From the NCBI GenBank assembly GCA_026985075.1, contig JALSQX010000040.1, positions 1 to 50,099 of the forward strand: a DNA stretch of 50,099 bases, read 5' to 3'. Origin of the DNA: Blastocatellia bacterium (GTDB lineage: Bacteria; Acidobacteriota; Blastocatellia; HR10; J050). The notes below the pieces were generated by a model. It ran no database searches. It worked only from the letters and a program-made list of their open reading frames with translations, and was not told the DNA's origin. How positions within the stretch are numbered: the stretch's first letter is position 1; every line of letters begins with the position of its first letter. A program made the translations under genes and the position numbers. This document shows, in pieces, positions 1-8,010 of the stretch.

Positions 1-2
1 AT

Positions 3-110
3 CTGGTGCCGTTGGGGGGGAAGCGGTTGGCGTTCCATCCCCGGGTCATCCGGGTGATGCAGGCGCGCGTGGCGACGGCAGCCTGTCTGCCCCGAGAGCA
101 TTCAGAGTGA
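3..110 (+). CDS. Possible C-terminal tail of a truncated upstream gene
   Basis: Reading frame 3 is open from the window edge to a TGA at 108-110, giving 35 residues rich in Leu, Val, Arg and Ala. The other two forward frames are also partly open, so the call is weak. No family is recognisable from this fragment. It is immediately followed by a palindromic repeat, as expected downstream of a gene end. Confidence 0.25.
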   Translation: MVPLGGKRLAFHPRVIRVMQARVATAACLPREHSE

Positions 111-130
111 GTATGCGGTGAGGAGGGGTC

Positions 131-180
131 ATGGGTAGGGAGCGTAACGATCCCCGGAGGCCAGCTCCGGGGCCTGAGCG
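131..180. repeat. Dispersed palindromic repeat, type A
   Basis: A 21-base palindrome at 152-172 has arms CCCCGGAG and CTCCGGGG. Together with about 20 bases on its left it closely matches 33743-33793, including the shared block GTAACGATCCCCGGAGGCC. Related hairpins occur at 1513, 1582 and 33836. It lies in non-coding DNA; REP-like behaviour is inferred. Confidence 0.7.
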
Positions 181-188
181 GGGAATGA

Positions 189-317
189 CCCACAGATTGA
201 CACGGCGAAAAGCGGGATGGGCACAGATTGTTCTTCTGGGTTGATCGGTGCAGATGCCATCGTCTCTGTGTCAATCTATGGGCCACTCATCGCCCACAGA
301 TCGACACGGCGAAAAGC
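189..317. repeat. Inverted-repeat-bounded segment followed by a direct copy
   Basis: A 15-base arm CCCACAGATTGACAC at 189-203 is mirrored at 268-282 with one mismatch, enclosing a roughly 95-bp segment. The left arm plus the following CGGCGAAAAGC recurs as a direct copy at about 293-316. The arrangement resembles a small non-autonomous element or nested repeats. No ORF inside looks genuine. The rest up to 472 shows nothing recognisable. Confidence 0.5.
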
Positions 318-472
318 CTGCTCACTCGATCACCGTAAAACTATCACCCATTTCTCCAGCCAGGAATTTGATGTAAAACTCCCGCTTCACCGTCAATGGC
401 CGATCGGGGAATCAGCGACTCTACACAGTCGCTGGATCGGCGACTCACAGATGCCGATTAGCGATTCAGCGG

Positions 473-889
473 CTATGGAATGATGGAGAAGGGTGTCTTC
501 CCATGAAGGCGAAATGCGGAAAATCCCCGCCGATCCAGGGTGAAAATCCGATTGGTCCCCAGTTCTTCGCCCAGGGCCACCAGCGTAGCATCGGCAAAAT
601 CCATCGGCACGTCCTGATATTTCTCCATGAGGATGGCAATGCGTTGCAGAGCATTCAGCGACAGAGGAATCAGTGTGAAAGCGCCGCGGAAGAAGAACTC
701 CAGACAAATGCGCTGCCCGCTCCACGCCGGACCCACCAGGTATAGCGTTTCGGTCAGCACCGCTTCGGTAGTCACGATGGGGCCCTTCCAGGCTTCCAGA
801 GCAGCCACACAATCGGCATGGCGAGCTTCACTGCGATCCACCAGAGCGACGAAGGCTCCGGTGTCCAGCAATAAGGGTTCAGCCTTCAT
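473..889 (-). CDS. vapC: PIN-domain ribonuclease toxin, VapC family
   Basis: This 138-residue protein has the size and acidic pattern of a VapC toxin, a metal-dependent ribonuclease that usually cleaves tRNA or rRNA when its antitoxin is lost. Visible are Asp9 in the N-terminal LLLDTGAF strand, Glu42/Glu47 in the TTEAVLTE segment, Asp97 and Asp100 in the MDFADA motif, and Asp119 near the C-terminus. The catalytic acids all seem present, so the toxin looks intact. Its start overlaps the end of the upstream antitoxin gene by 11 bases, the typical translational coupling of vapBC pairs. Function is by family; the RNA target cannot be deduced. Confidence 0.88.
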   Translation of the reverse strand: MKAEPLLLDTGAFVALVDRSEARHADCVAALEAWKGPIVTTEAVLTETLYLVGPAWSGQRICLEFFFRGAFTLIPLSLNALQRIAILMEKYQDVPMDFADATLVALGEELGTNRIFTLDRRGFSAFRLHGKTPFSIIP

Positions 890-1127
890 GGCGCAAACGC
901 CTCAGCAAGTACTCCCGATGTCGCTGGCCCAGGTCGGGCACACCGCTTTCGATCTGGCCCAGCAAGTCCCGCACCCGCTCAATCGGACGCTCCTCGAGTT
1001 CCACGGCCAGAAACTGTTCCAGGGCCAGGCGTACAACTTCCGAGCGCTTCCGTCGTAAGCGCTGTGCAGCCCGCTCCAGGCGCTCGGCCAGATCGGCGGG
1101 AAGGCGTACGGTCAGTTGACATTGCAT
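879..1127 (-). CDS. vapB: Ribbon-helix-helix antitoxin, VapB-like
   Basis: An 82-residue protein. Its N-terminal half (about residues 3-44) reads as a ribbon-helix-helix DNA-binding domain: a short strand LTVRLPADL followed by two Arg/Leu-rich helices. The C-terminal half would wrap the toxin. It is the first gene of the pair, overlapping vapC by 11 bases. A ribosome-binding site AAGGAG lies 8 bases before ATG 1127, fixing the start. A well-spaced promoter is 40-70 bases upstream. Antitoxins of this type normally repress their own operon together with the toxin. Confidence 0.85.
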   Translation of the reverse strand: MQCQLTVRLPADLAERLERAAQRLRRKRSEVVRLALEQFLAVELEERPIERVRDLLGQIESGVPDLGQRHREYLLRRLRHEG

Positions 1128-1166
1128 ACTTCAGTCTCCTTGGTGAGGTTTGCTCTTTCGCATTGA

Positions 1167-1195
1167 ATTGTAGTGCAATGTCATGCAAGTATCAA
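1167..1195 (-). promoter_or_regulatory. Sigma70-type promoter of vapBC
   Basis: On the minus strand there is a -35 TTGATA (1190-1195), a 17-base spacer and a -10 TACAAT (1167-1172), each 5 of 6 to consensus. The spacer holds the imperfect palindrome TGCATGACATTGCA, a reasonable operator for VapB autoregulation (inference). Confidence 0.7.
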
Positions 1196-1388
1196 GTTCA
1201 CCACTATCTCTCCTCCGGCCGGTCCAGTGACATTCTGAGTTCTCCTGAAGGTACGTGCTATCGGATCACCTCAGGAGAGGTCGGGAACTCACGCGTGACG
1301 CCTCTTCCTCAGAGTTGAGATTTTTCTCCTCCGGTGTGATCAATGGCGACCCCACCGTTTCTGTGCTGATCCGTGTGCCATTTGGACG

Positions 1389-1602
1389 CCCCACGGCTGG
1401 TCCGTGGGGAGGGGTCAGGGGTCAGCTAGTTCCGGGAGGCTCACTCTTCCCTCTGGGGGAGCCCCGCGGCTCGGTCGGCGGGGAGGGGTCAGGTTTCGAG
1501 CTATCAAACGGACCCCGGAGGTGAGCTGCGGGGCCTTCGGGAGAGGGAAGTGTGGTGGTGAAGTAGCTGACCAGTCAGGGACCCCGGAGGCGAGCTGCGG
1601 GG
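1389..1602. repeat. Cluster of four palindromic repeats (two type B, two type A)
   Basis: Hairpins occur at 1389-1409 (CCCCACGG/CCGTGGGG), 1462-1483 (CCCCGC/GCGGGG), 1513-1533 and 1582-1602 (CCCCG/CGGGG cores). The two type B copies are 73 bases apart and each is followed by GAGGGGTCAG. Stems differ in sequence but keep pairing. The same families recur at 33.7-34.1 kb and 44.0 kb. The rest of 1196-1660 contains nothing coding. Confidence 0.75.
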
Positions 1603-1659
1603 CCTGGACGAAGGTGCTTCTCCTGCTGAGGGGGTGATCGGTGAGGATCTCGCTGGTTC

Positions 1660-2177
1660 GGTGTCGAGCTCTTTGAATGGCCCACAGACATTCCCCTCCG
1701 GTGGAATCACCCCTTCCTTGCGGCGCCAAGGCTGAAGGTCGTTTTTTTGAGCACCTGGCGCACGGTCTCATGGGAAATGCTGTCCCAAGGTACTTCCTCT
1801 AAGACCACCAAGTGGCTGGCCAACAGACGGAGTGTCCAGCGCTTATGGCCTTTGGGAGAGGCTCCGCTTACCCAAGTCATCAGGCGGGCTTCCACTTCAC
1901 CATTCACTTTACGGGGATCCTCCCGCTCGGGGACTTTGTCGTACAGGGCGCGCTCTAACCCGCCCTCCACATATCGGCGGCGAATGCGGGCCACCGTCGC
2001 CTGCCCGACCGGCAGGGCCTCAGCAATCTGGTAATCCGTCCAGCCATCGTCGGCCTTCAAGAGCACTTGGGCGCGCTTGATAACGCGTACCTTGTTCCTC
2101 CCTCCCGTCAAAAGTTCCAGAAGGTAGCTCCGTTCTTCCTTGCTCAACTGCACCTGGTACCCTTCGCTTCGTTCCAT
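1660..2177 (-). pseudogene. Truncated IS630-type transposase
   Basis: The 156-residue open frame (1707-2177) carries an N-terminal helix-turn-helix region (residues about 10-75, with the DYQIAEALPVGQATVARIRR segment) and the start of the region leading into the DDE domain (HETVRQVLKK), as in the IS630/Tc1-mariner family. The frame breaks after KKTTFSLG; in the next frame (start about 1710) the residues VIPPEGN resemble what normally follows in these transposases, so a frameshift is likely. The whole catalytic DDE domain is missing, and palindromic repeats follow. No flanking inverted repeats were found. An inactive remnant. Confidence 0.75.
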
Positions 2178-2626
2178 TTGGCCTCTCCTTTCGTCTCATA
2201 GAGCCCTCACCTTATCATCCCATGCACCTTATATCAATCTACGCTTGACAGAGTACTAGTCCACCGGGCGGCATACTGTGTCTCAGTCTGATACCTTTTG
2301 GTCCGCCGGGCAGTGGCCTGATCATGGCTTCATCCCCAATGAATTCTTCGCGCCCGAGTGATGAGTTCAGTCGGGCACACCTGGGATTACAGCATCCCTT
2401 GGACCCCTCGCGTCCAGACTGTCGCACCGATGGCCTCGGGTGCGATGAGTTCTTCATCGTCCGTTGGCCACTGACGGACGACCCCTTGGGGTTTTCCTTT
2501 CGTCTGGGCGCGTATGGAGAGAGAGGCTGAGGCCTATTGCCCTCCTCACCTCCTCATGGCGTTCTTCGCGCTCTCTGCGGTGCATGATCTTTCCGGAAGC
2601 GAAGGAAAAATTTTCGTTGGTTAGAA
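2178..2626. other. Non-coding gap
   Basis: About 450 bases separate the transposase remnant from the kinase promoter. Short open frames on both strands lack ribosome-binding sites and protein-like composition. I see no gene, RNA or clear repeat here. Confidence 0.5.
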
Positions 2627-2655
2627 TTATTTTTGTGCGAAATTACGTCTATAAT
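2627..2655 (+). promoter_or_regulatory. Probable promoter of the histidine kinase gene
   Basis: A perfect -10 hexamer TATAAT lies at 2650-2655, with a poor -35 (TTATTT, 2627-2632) at 17 bases. Transcription would begin near 2662, which rules out the ATG codons at or before 2657 and supports translation from 2687/2690. The weak -35 is compatible with activator dependence. Confidence 0.5.
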
Positions 2656-2686
2656 AATGAGGGCGTTGGTCGAAGGGTGGCGTCAG

Positions 2687-5600
2687 ATGATGAGCGAAAC
2701 AGCCTGGAGATGGCCGGTCATCATATGGATCACGGGACTTTCTCTGATTGTAGCTGCTGGACCGGAGAAATCCATCGTCTGGGCCCAGCAACTTCCCATT
2801 CGCTCCTATGATATCAGCGATGGGCTGGCCAACAGCACGGTGACGTCCATCTACCAGGACACGAAGGGCTATCTCTGGTTTGGCACCTGGGGTGGACTGA
2901 GCCGATTCGATGGCTACCGTTTCACCAACTATGATACGCGAGACGGCCTGGGGCATATCATCATCAACGATGTAGTCGAAGATCGGCGCGGGCGTCTCTG
3001 GGTCGCCACCAATGGCGGAGGCGTGGCTCGCTTGATCGATGAGCCCGAGGAAGCGCACTCACCGAGAGATGGTGAACCGGTGCCGATGGGGCGGCGAAAG
3101 TTCGTGAGCTATCGGATCGGCGATTCAGGCGAATCGAATCAGGTGAATGCGCTGCTCTTTGATGCCGACAACACCCTCTGGTGCCTCACCGACGCCGGTT
3201 TGTTTCGGGCGGTGGACTCAACCGGCGACCCGACGTTCGACCTCATCCTGAGTCGTACGTCGGCGGAGTTTATGCTCCAGGCGGCTTTGGCTGACTGTCG
3301 CGGGCGTCTCTGGTTTGGGATTGCTAACGGGTTGATGCAGGTGAACCAGGATCACATGATCACGTACGGCCGGGAGAATCAGGTGGGCCGCCACCCCATC
3401 GTGAGCATCATTGAGGATCGTCAGGGACGGGTGCTGGTGGCCAATCGCCGCGGCGCGTTCGAGTTCCGAGACTCGGCCGGTGGGAGCAGCCGTGGACGCT
3501 GGAAGCGGGTTCCAATTGTACTCAGATCGGGCCAAGAGATTCATTCGATGATCGCCGATTCCACCGGAGCGCTCTGGATTGGTACCAACAGGGGCCTGAT
3601 CAAATACAAGGGGGGTCGCCAGACACTGTATACGGCGGCCAATGGGTTGCCGGGTGACTCCATCGGAACTCTTCATGAAGATCGAGAGGGCAACCTGTGG
3701 ATGGCTGCTGCCGGGGTATGCAAACTCTCCAATGAGACGATCGTCAGCTTCACCAAGGCAGAGGGACTCCCCGATCAAAGTGTCTGGAAGATCATCCAGG
3801 ATCGCGAAGGACGTATTTATGCGAGCACCCACTCTGGCGGCGTGGTGGAGATTGTAGACGGAAAAGCCATCCCCGTCCCGGGCTCGCAGGCCCCGCCATT
3901 TGACACCATCCGCGGTCGAATTGTGCAAGACCGTCAAGGCAACTGGTGGATCGGAACGGACAAGAAGGGCCTGTTTCACTTCCCGGGACCGAAACTGCAG
4001 TTTCGACACGGCAAAAGGTTCACTGCGGCCGAGGGCCTCTCCGGGACGTATGTCGTCTGGATATATGAAGATCTGGCCGGAAAGGTGTGGGTCAGCATGA
4101 GCCAGTTTGAGCCACATCTTTCCAACAACATTTATCGGTTTGATCCCGGTCGAGACGCACACCTGGTCTTCAAGCACATCCCCATCCAAGCCTGTTCGCC
4201 CGCCCAGGTCATCCGGATGCTGAACGACCGCTCTGGGGCGCTGTGGCTCGGTTGGCATTTTTGTCTCGCCAGATGGGCAAAGGGAACGCTCCTCGTCTTC
4301 GAGCCAACCGATGGGCTGCCCGAGGCGCGCCCGCGCGCCTTCCTTCAAGACAGTCGGCGTTGGCTCTGGATTGGCTTGCGCTACCGGGGCGTCTCGGTGA
4401 CGAAGGACCCGACTGCCGCCCGTCCGACGTTTGTGAACTACTCGATCGAGGAGGGTCTCTCGAGCAACACCATATGGTCCATCGCCGAGGGCGAGTTCGG
4501 TCGGATCTATCTGGGCACCGAGAGAGGACTCGACCGGCTCGATCCGATGACCGAGCAGATTCGCCATATCACAACCCGAGACGGCCTGGCTGGCGATCTG
4601 ATTCGTCACTGTATGAAAGATCGGAGCGGCAACATTTGGGTTGCCACGGCGACGGGGATATCGAAACTCAGGCCGCGCGCCGAGCAACGACCCGCCGCCC
4701 CGCCGCCCGTCTATTTGAGTCGGATTCAGATCGCCGGAGAAGACCTGTCGCTGCCGGAGATGGGCACGCAGCAGCCGCCGTCGTTAACACTGTCCGCCGG
4801 TCAAAATAATCTCCGCATCGAGTACGTGGGATTGAGCTTTCAGGGCGAAAAGACGCTCGCCTACCAATACAAGCTCGAAGGCGCGGACGAAGACTGGAGC
4901 CCACCGACCGACGAGCGCTCGGTCCATTACGCGCAACTCGCGCCGGGCTCATATCGGTTTCTGGTGCGCGCGATCAATCGAGAGGGGACGGCCAGTTCTC
5001 AACCGGCCGTGGTCTCGTTCCGCATCTTGCCACCGATCTGGCAGCGGTGGTGGTTTCTGGCTCTCGGCATGGCCATGCTCACCGGTCTCGCCTACGCGCT
5101 GCATCGGCTGCGTCTTCGGCAGGTCATCGCCATGGAGCGCATTCGACAACAGATTGCCACCGATCTCCATGACGACATCGGATCGGGGCTGTCACAGGTG
5201 GCGATTTTGAGCGAAGTGGCCAAACACGAGGCGTCTTCTGCGGGAGCCACTCTGCTCGATGAAGTGGCGAATCTGGCGCGCGCGATGCGCGAGTCCATGA
5301 GTGATATTGTATGGGCCGTGGATCCGCGGAAGGATCGGCTGGCAGATCTCATCCAGCGAATGAGACAGGTCACGTTCAACTTGCTTGAAGCCGAGGAGCG
5401 GTGCGTGGCGTTTCAGGCCCCTGAGGAACGAGAGATCGAGCGCATCGGCCTCGGGCCGGATCGGCGGCGGCATCTGTTGCTCATCTTCAAAGAAGCGATC
5501 ACCAACATCGCACGGCACGCGCAAGCCGAGCATGTGCGCGTGGAGATGGAGTTGGAAGCGCGCACGTTGCGCCTCACGATCCGAGACGATGGTCGCGGGT

Positions 5601-5737
5601 TCGATCCACACGCTCACTATGAAGGTCATGGACTCGCGAGTCTCCGACGGCGCGCCGCGGCGCTGCATGCGGCGTTGAGGATTGACTCGGCCCCTGGCAA
5701 CGGCACGACGATTCAGGTCGTGGTCCCGCTGAAATAA
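2687..5737 (+). CDS. Membrane sensor histidine kinase with Reg_prop propeller sensor
   Basis: About 1016 residues. An N-terminal hydrophobic segment (about 8-25) serves as signal or anchor. It is followed by about eleven propeller repeats of the type G-x-L-W-[IFV]-G-T-x-x-G-L (two-component regulator propeller), a Y_Y_Y-type Ig-like domain, a single transmembrane helix near residue 790 (WWFLALGMAMLTGLAYAL), a HisKA_3 dimerisation domain with phospho-acceptor His about 828 in TDLHDDIGSGLSQ, and an HATPase domain (N-box KEAITNIARHA, G-box DDGRGFD). It should autophosphorylate in response to an extracytoplasmic ligand, unknown here. Start chosen from GAAGGG 9 bases before ATG 2687. The natural partner is the NarL-type regulator at 6412, now separated by a decayed module. 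Confidence 0.9.
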   Translation: MMSETAWRWPVIIWITGLSLIVAAGPEKSIVWAQQLPIRSYDISDGLANSTVTSIYQDTKGYLWFGTWGGLSRFDGYRFTNYDTRDGLGHIIINDVVEDRRGRLWVATNGGGVARLIDEPEEAHSPRDGEPVPMGRRKFVSYRIGDSGESNQVNALLFDADNTLWCLTDAGLFRAVDSTGDPTFDLILSRTSAEFMLQAALADCRGRLWFGIANGLMQVNQDHMITYGRENQVGRHPIVSIIEDRQGRVLVANRRGAFEFRDSAGGSSRGRWKRVPIVLRSGQEIHSMIADSTGALWIGTNRGLIKYKGGRQTLYTAANGLPGDSIGTLHEDREGNLWMAAAGVCKLSNETIVSFTKAEGLPDQSVWKIIQDREGRIYASTHSGGVVEIVDGKAIPVPGSQAPPFDTIRGRIVQDRQGNWWIGTDKKGLFHFPGPKLQFRHGKRFTAAEGLSGTYVVWIYEDLAGKVWVSMSQFEPHLSNNIYRFDPGRDAHLVFKHIPIQACSPAQVIRMLNDRSGALWLGWHFCLARWAKGTLLVFEPTDGLPEARPRAFLQDSRRWLWIGLRYRGVSVTKDPTAARPTFVNYSIEEGLSSNTIWSIAEGEFGRIYLGTERGLDRLDPMTEQIRHITTRDGLAGDLIRHCMKDRSGNIWVATATGISKLRPRAEQRPAAPPPVYLSRIQIAGEDLSLPEMGTQQPPSLTLSAGQNNLRIEYVGLSFQGEKTLAYQYKLEGADEDWSPPTDERSVHYAQLAPGSYRFLVRAINREGTASSQPAVVSFRILPPIWQRWWFLALGMAMLTGLAYALHRLRLRQVIAMERIRQQIATDLHDDIGSGLSQVAILSEVAKHEASSAGATLLDEVANLARAMRESMSDIVWAVDPRKDRLADLIQRMRQVTFNLLEAEERCVAFQAPEEREIERIGLGPDRRRHLLLIFKEAITNIARHAQAEHVRVEMELEARTLRLTIRDDGRGFDPHAHYEGHGLASLRRRAAALHAALRIDSAPGNGTTIQVVVPLK

Positions 5738-5835
5738 GTGGACGGCAGCATGGAGGCTCACCCCGGCTTACTCACTCGCCCATACCTGGTCGTGTGACTA
5801 TGGCCAGTGACCGACACTGTTCGTAAAATGATGGT

Positions 5836-6015
5836 GTGATACCAGAGTGCAATAAGGAAGGCGACTTGCTGCCTGGAGTTCATATGGTCACACTGGATGA
5901 AATGGAACAGCAGCTTGGCAGTTTCAAGACGTCTGAGCGGCACAGGGAACTTTTTCAAATGCTCAAACGCCTCTATGCGGAGGTGCAGGCACCCCAGATC
6001 GTTAATGACGATTGA
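5836..6015 (+). pseudogene. Truncated DUF6932-like toxin fragment
   Basis: From GTG 5836, 59 residues can be read. The N-terminus (KEGDLLPGVH, then TLDEMEQQLG and SERHRELFQML) resembles the start of DUF6932 family proteins, which typically begin with LPPGxH and continue into a nucleotidyltransferase-like domain. Here the frame stops right after that N-terminal segment, so the catalytic part is lost. It overlaps the next small frame by 11 bases, the usual arrangement of such toxin-antitoxin pairs. Family recall is from memory; a profile search would settle it. Confidence 0.5.
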
Positions 6016-6218
6016 AAACGAGAAACAGCTTGAAGAGACTCAAAACTGGTTGGCCGTGATGGAGAAATCTTTAGCGGAATTGCGCCAGACGGTTTTGCCT
6101 GAGAACCTGGCTTTGATATGAAGCCATGTCTAAGCAATTTATCTACGAGATTGAAAAAGCGCGCCGTGAAATCGATCAATACCTGGACCTGTGTAAGCCG
6201 GAAGAAGTCGTCCGCTAA
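6005..6218 (+). pseudogene. Frameshifted antitoxin-like coiled-coil protein
   Basis: ATG 6005 opens a 38-residue charged helical protein (MTIENEKQLEETQNWL...) ending at TGA 6119-6121. A +1 shift at 6114-6120 joins it to a second segment containing SKQFIYEIEKARREIDQYL, ending at 6218. Joined, they give a roughly 70-residue protein like the N-terminal coiled coil found in small antitoxins paired with DUF6932-type toxins. The apparent one-base indel and the truncated toxin partner indicate a decayed module. To 6350 nothing else is recognisable. Confidence 0.5.
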
Positions 6219-6352
6219 GAGTCTCAGCGAACAAAACCAGGATCGCCTGGCAGTTTGGACGGCGGTTGCTGGAGTGTCTCGTGGTAGCCAGCGAGGAAGA
6301 GAAAACTTATTCATCATTCATCGTTCATCGATACCAAGCGCCTCCCTGCATA

Positions 6353-6390
6353 TTCATGTAGTTGTTTTTTGAGACGGAAAGAGATACATT
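6353..6390 (+). promoter_or_regulatory. Candidate promoter and regulator site of the response regulator gene
   Basis: The 13-mer TTCATGTAGTTGT (6353-6365) recurs exactly at 7930-7942. Its TTGTTT (6362-6367) could act as a weak -35 with a -10 TACATT (6385-6390) at 17 bases. The same geometry is seen upstream of the gene at 8011, suggesting a shared activator site overlapping -35. Inference only. Confidence 0.35.
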
Positions 6391-6411
6391 ACTATTCTCA
6401 CGGACAAGCAG

Positions 6412-7056
6412 ATGTTGAAAGAAATCACTGTCGCGATCATCGAGGATCAGAAGCAGACGCGCGAAGGGCTCGCAATGTTGATTGATGGCACGGCGGGCTA
6501 TCGCACTGTCGGGAAATTCGCCTCGATGGAGGAGGCGCTGGCGAAACTGGAATGGTATCCACCCGATGTGGTGCTGGTAGATATTGGGTTGCCAGGGATG
6601 TCTGGCATCGAAGGGGTGCGGCAAATCAAGGCGCGGTGGCCGAGCTTACACATTCTCATGCTGACGGTCTATGCCGATGACGACCATATCTTCGAGGCCA
6701 TCTGCGCCGGCGCGTGTGGCTATCTCCTGAAAGACACGCCACCACCGAAGCTGCTCGAAGCCATCGGCGAGGCGTGCGGGGGCGGCGCCCCGATGTCGCC
6801 CGATGTCGCGCGCAAGGTGGTGGCGATGTTCCAAGAAATCGTCACGCCCAGGAAGGAAGAGCATCGCCTGACGCCCCGCGAACTCGAGGTGTTAAAATTG
6901 CTGGCCGATGGCCATAGCTACAAAACGGCGGCCAATGCCCTCTCGTTGAGTCTGGATACGATTCGTTTCCATATTCGCAACATTTACGAGAAGCTCTATG
7001 TGCACTCCAAATCCGAAGCCGTCCTCAAAGCCCTGCGCAGCGGCCTTCTTCGGTAG
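6412..7056 (+). CDS. NarL/FixJ-family response regulator
   Basis: This 214-residue regulator has an N-terminal receiver domain (residues about 5-122) with the acidic pair Glu11/Asp12, phospho-acceptor Asp57 in LVDIGLPG, the conserved Thr in MLTVYAD and Lys in YLLKDTP. The C-terminal LuxR-type helix-turn-helix (about 148-210) includes LTPRELEVLKLLADG and the recognition segment SLDTIRFHIRNIYEKL. It is the expected partner for the HisKA_3 kinase ending at 5737, although about 675 bases with a decayed toxin-antitoxin module now lie between them. It probably controls adjacent genes; a 13-base sequence is shared between its own upstream region and that of the exported-protein block at 8011. Confidence 0.92.
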   Translation: MLKEITVAIIEDQKQTREGLAMLIDGTAGYRTVGKFASMEEALAKLEWYPPDVVLVDIGLPGMSGIEGVRQIKARWPSLHILMLTVYADDDHIFEAICAGACGYLLKDTPPPKLLEAIGEACGGGAPMSPDVARKVVAMFQEIVTPRKEEHRLTPRELEVLKLLADGHSYKTAANALSLSLDTIRFHIRNIYEKLYVHSKSEAVLKALRSGLLR

Positions 7057-7101
7057 GCATCCGCGAGTCGCGTGAATCTACACGAATGTGACCGACTTCT
7101 C

Positions 7102-7455
7102 TCACGGAAACACCTCTATTGTGCCTTGCGTCACTGAGACCAACTCTGATGCGGTTGAGAGAACAGTTTCAATTTCCTGCCACGCAGAGTCAAGAATCTC
7201 CAGCAGCTGAGCGTTGCTGCAGTTACCGACTGCGATGTGAAGCACTTGCGGCGGAGCGCCAAGGACCATAGCACGATCATAGAAGTCAATGTCTTTACGG
7301 AGGATAATTGCCTGTGGATCTCTTCCTCGTTCCCACACTTTTGAATCGGTTGCTGTGAGAAGACTTAACTCAGACACATGTTCAGCCTCGTGACCACGGT
7401 CTCGCAGCCAACGGCAAAGCTGTGGTGATGGATTGACGTCGATAAGAAATTTCAC
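7102..7455 (-). CDS. DUF5615 PIN-like toxin candidate
   Basis: A 117-residue protein beginning MKFLIDVNPSPQLCRWLRDRGHEAEHV, the characteristic N-terminus of DUF5615 (Mut7-C/PIN-like) proteins, with Asp6 in the first strand and an Arg-Lys-Asp-Ile-Asp-Phe stretch near residue 70 that supplies further acidic residues. Such proteins are predicted ribonuclease toxins. The gene overlaps the end of the upstream DUF433 gene by 4 bases (ATGA), forming a standard DUF433-DUF5615 pair on the minus strand. Toxicity has not been shown for most of this family. Confidence 0.82.
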   Translation of the reverse strand: MKFLIDVNPSPQLCRWLRDRGHEAEHVSELSLLTATDSKVWERGRDPQAIILRKDIDFYDRAMVLGAPPQVLHIAVGNCSNAQLLEILDSAWQEIETVLSTASELVSVTQGTIEVFP

Positions 7456-7670
7456 TTGATGAGTCGCACCTCGCGACGCGCTGCGAAACGTGCGGCGTAC
7501 TGCAAACAGGCGTCGACATCAACCTTCTCTAAGTAAGGAAAATCTTCTAATATCTGCTCAGGCGTCATACCATCAGCGAGCATCTCCAGAACTTGGCTTA
7601 CCGTGATTCGCATCCCCCGTATTGTCGGCTGCCCGCCGCACACATCTGGGGTAATGGTAATACGTTCCAT
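7452..7670 (-). CDS. DUF433 antitoxin candidate
   Basis: The open frame extends to 7796, but the DUF433 homology begins at the internal ATG 7670, giving 72 residues (MERITITPDVCGGQPTIRG, then RITVSQVLEMLADGMTPEQIL and a DFPYL motif). The domain forms a winged helix-turn-helix and normally binds DNA and the DUF5615 partner. The upstream extension reads as low-complexity Arg/Pro-rich sequence and is unlikely to be translated. Stop and downstream start overlap as ATGA. No strong promoter could be assigned. Confidence 0.82.
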   Translation of the reverse strand: MERITITPDVCGGQPTIRGMRITVSQVLEMLADGMTPEQILEDFPYLEKVDVDACLQYAARFAARREVRLIK

Positions 7671-7929
7671 GAGCTTAACTATGAGTCCCTGGTGGGAACT
7701 GGGCAAGTGCATAAGGGTTGCGACCAATGATGGCCGACGGAAGCGGATTTGCGGTCGGGATATCCAGGCCCGCATCTGCGAGGCCACACTCCCCAACTGT
7801 TGTCACTCCTCAACCAATCCACTGACCATTGATCACTGACCCCCGATCACTGTCTACCGACCGCAGACTCTACATCTTTATGCAGGGGCGCTGGCTTCAC
7901 CCCGCCGATTTTTTGCTGTATCCCACATG

Positions 7930-7966
7930 TTCATGTAGTTGTGCGCTCGATCTGGCGGAGTATCAT
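7930..7966 (+). promoter_or_regulatory. Candidate promoter and regulator site of the exported-protein block
   Basis: An exact copy of the 13-mer TTCATGTAGTTGT (7930-7942) overlaps a poor -35 TTGTGC (7939-7944), followed after 16 bases by a good -10 TATCAT (7961-7966). A good -10 with a poor -35 covered by a shared motif suggests an activated promoter, perhaps by the regulator encoded at 6412. The rest of 7671-7929 holds nothing recognisable. Confidence 0.38.
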
Positions 7967-8010
7967 ATCAGTATATGAAACTCACAAGACTCAAGGCGAG
8001 GGGAGATCTC

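Noticed and set aside
1233-1295. Possible terminator hairpin (TGAGTTC...GAACTCA arms)
   Set aside because: The arms are interrupted by an insertion and there is no U-run; no gene ends nearby.
3218-4687. 489-residue minus-strand open frame antisense to the histidine kinase
   Set aside because: Its composition is that of a codon-position shadow of a G+C-rich gene; the propeller and kinase motifs are on the plus strand.
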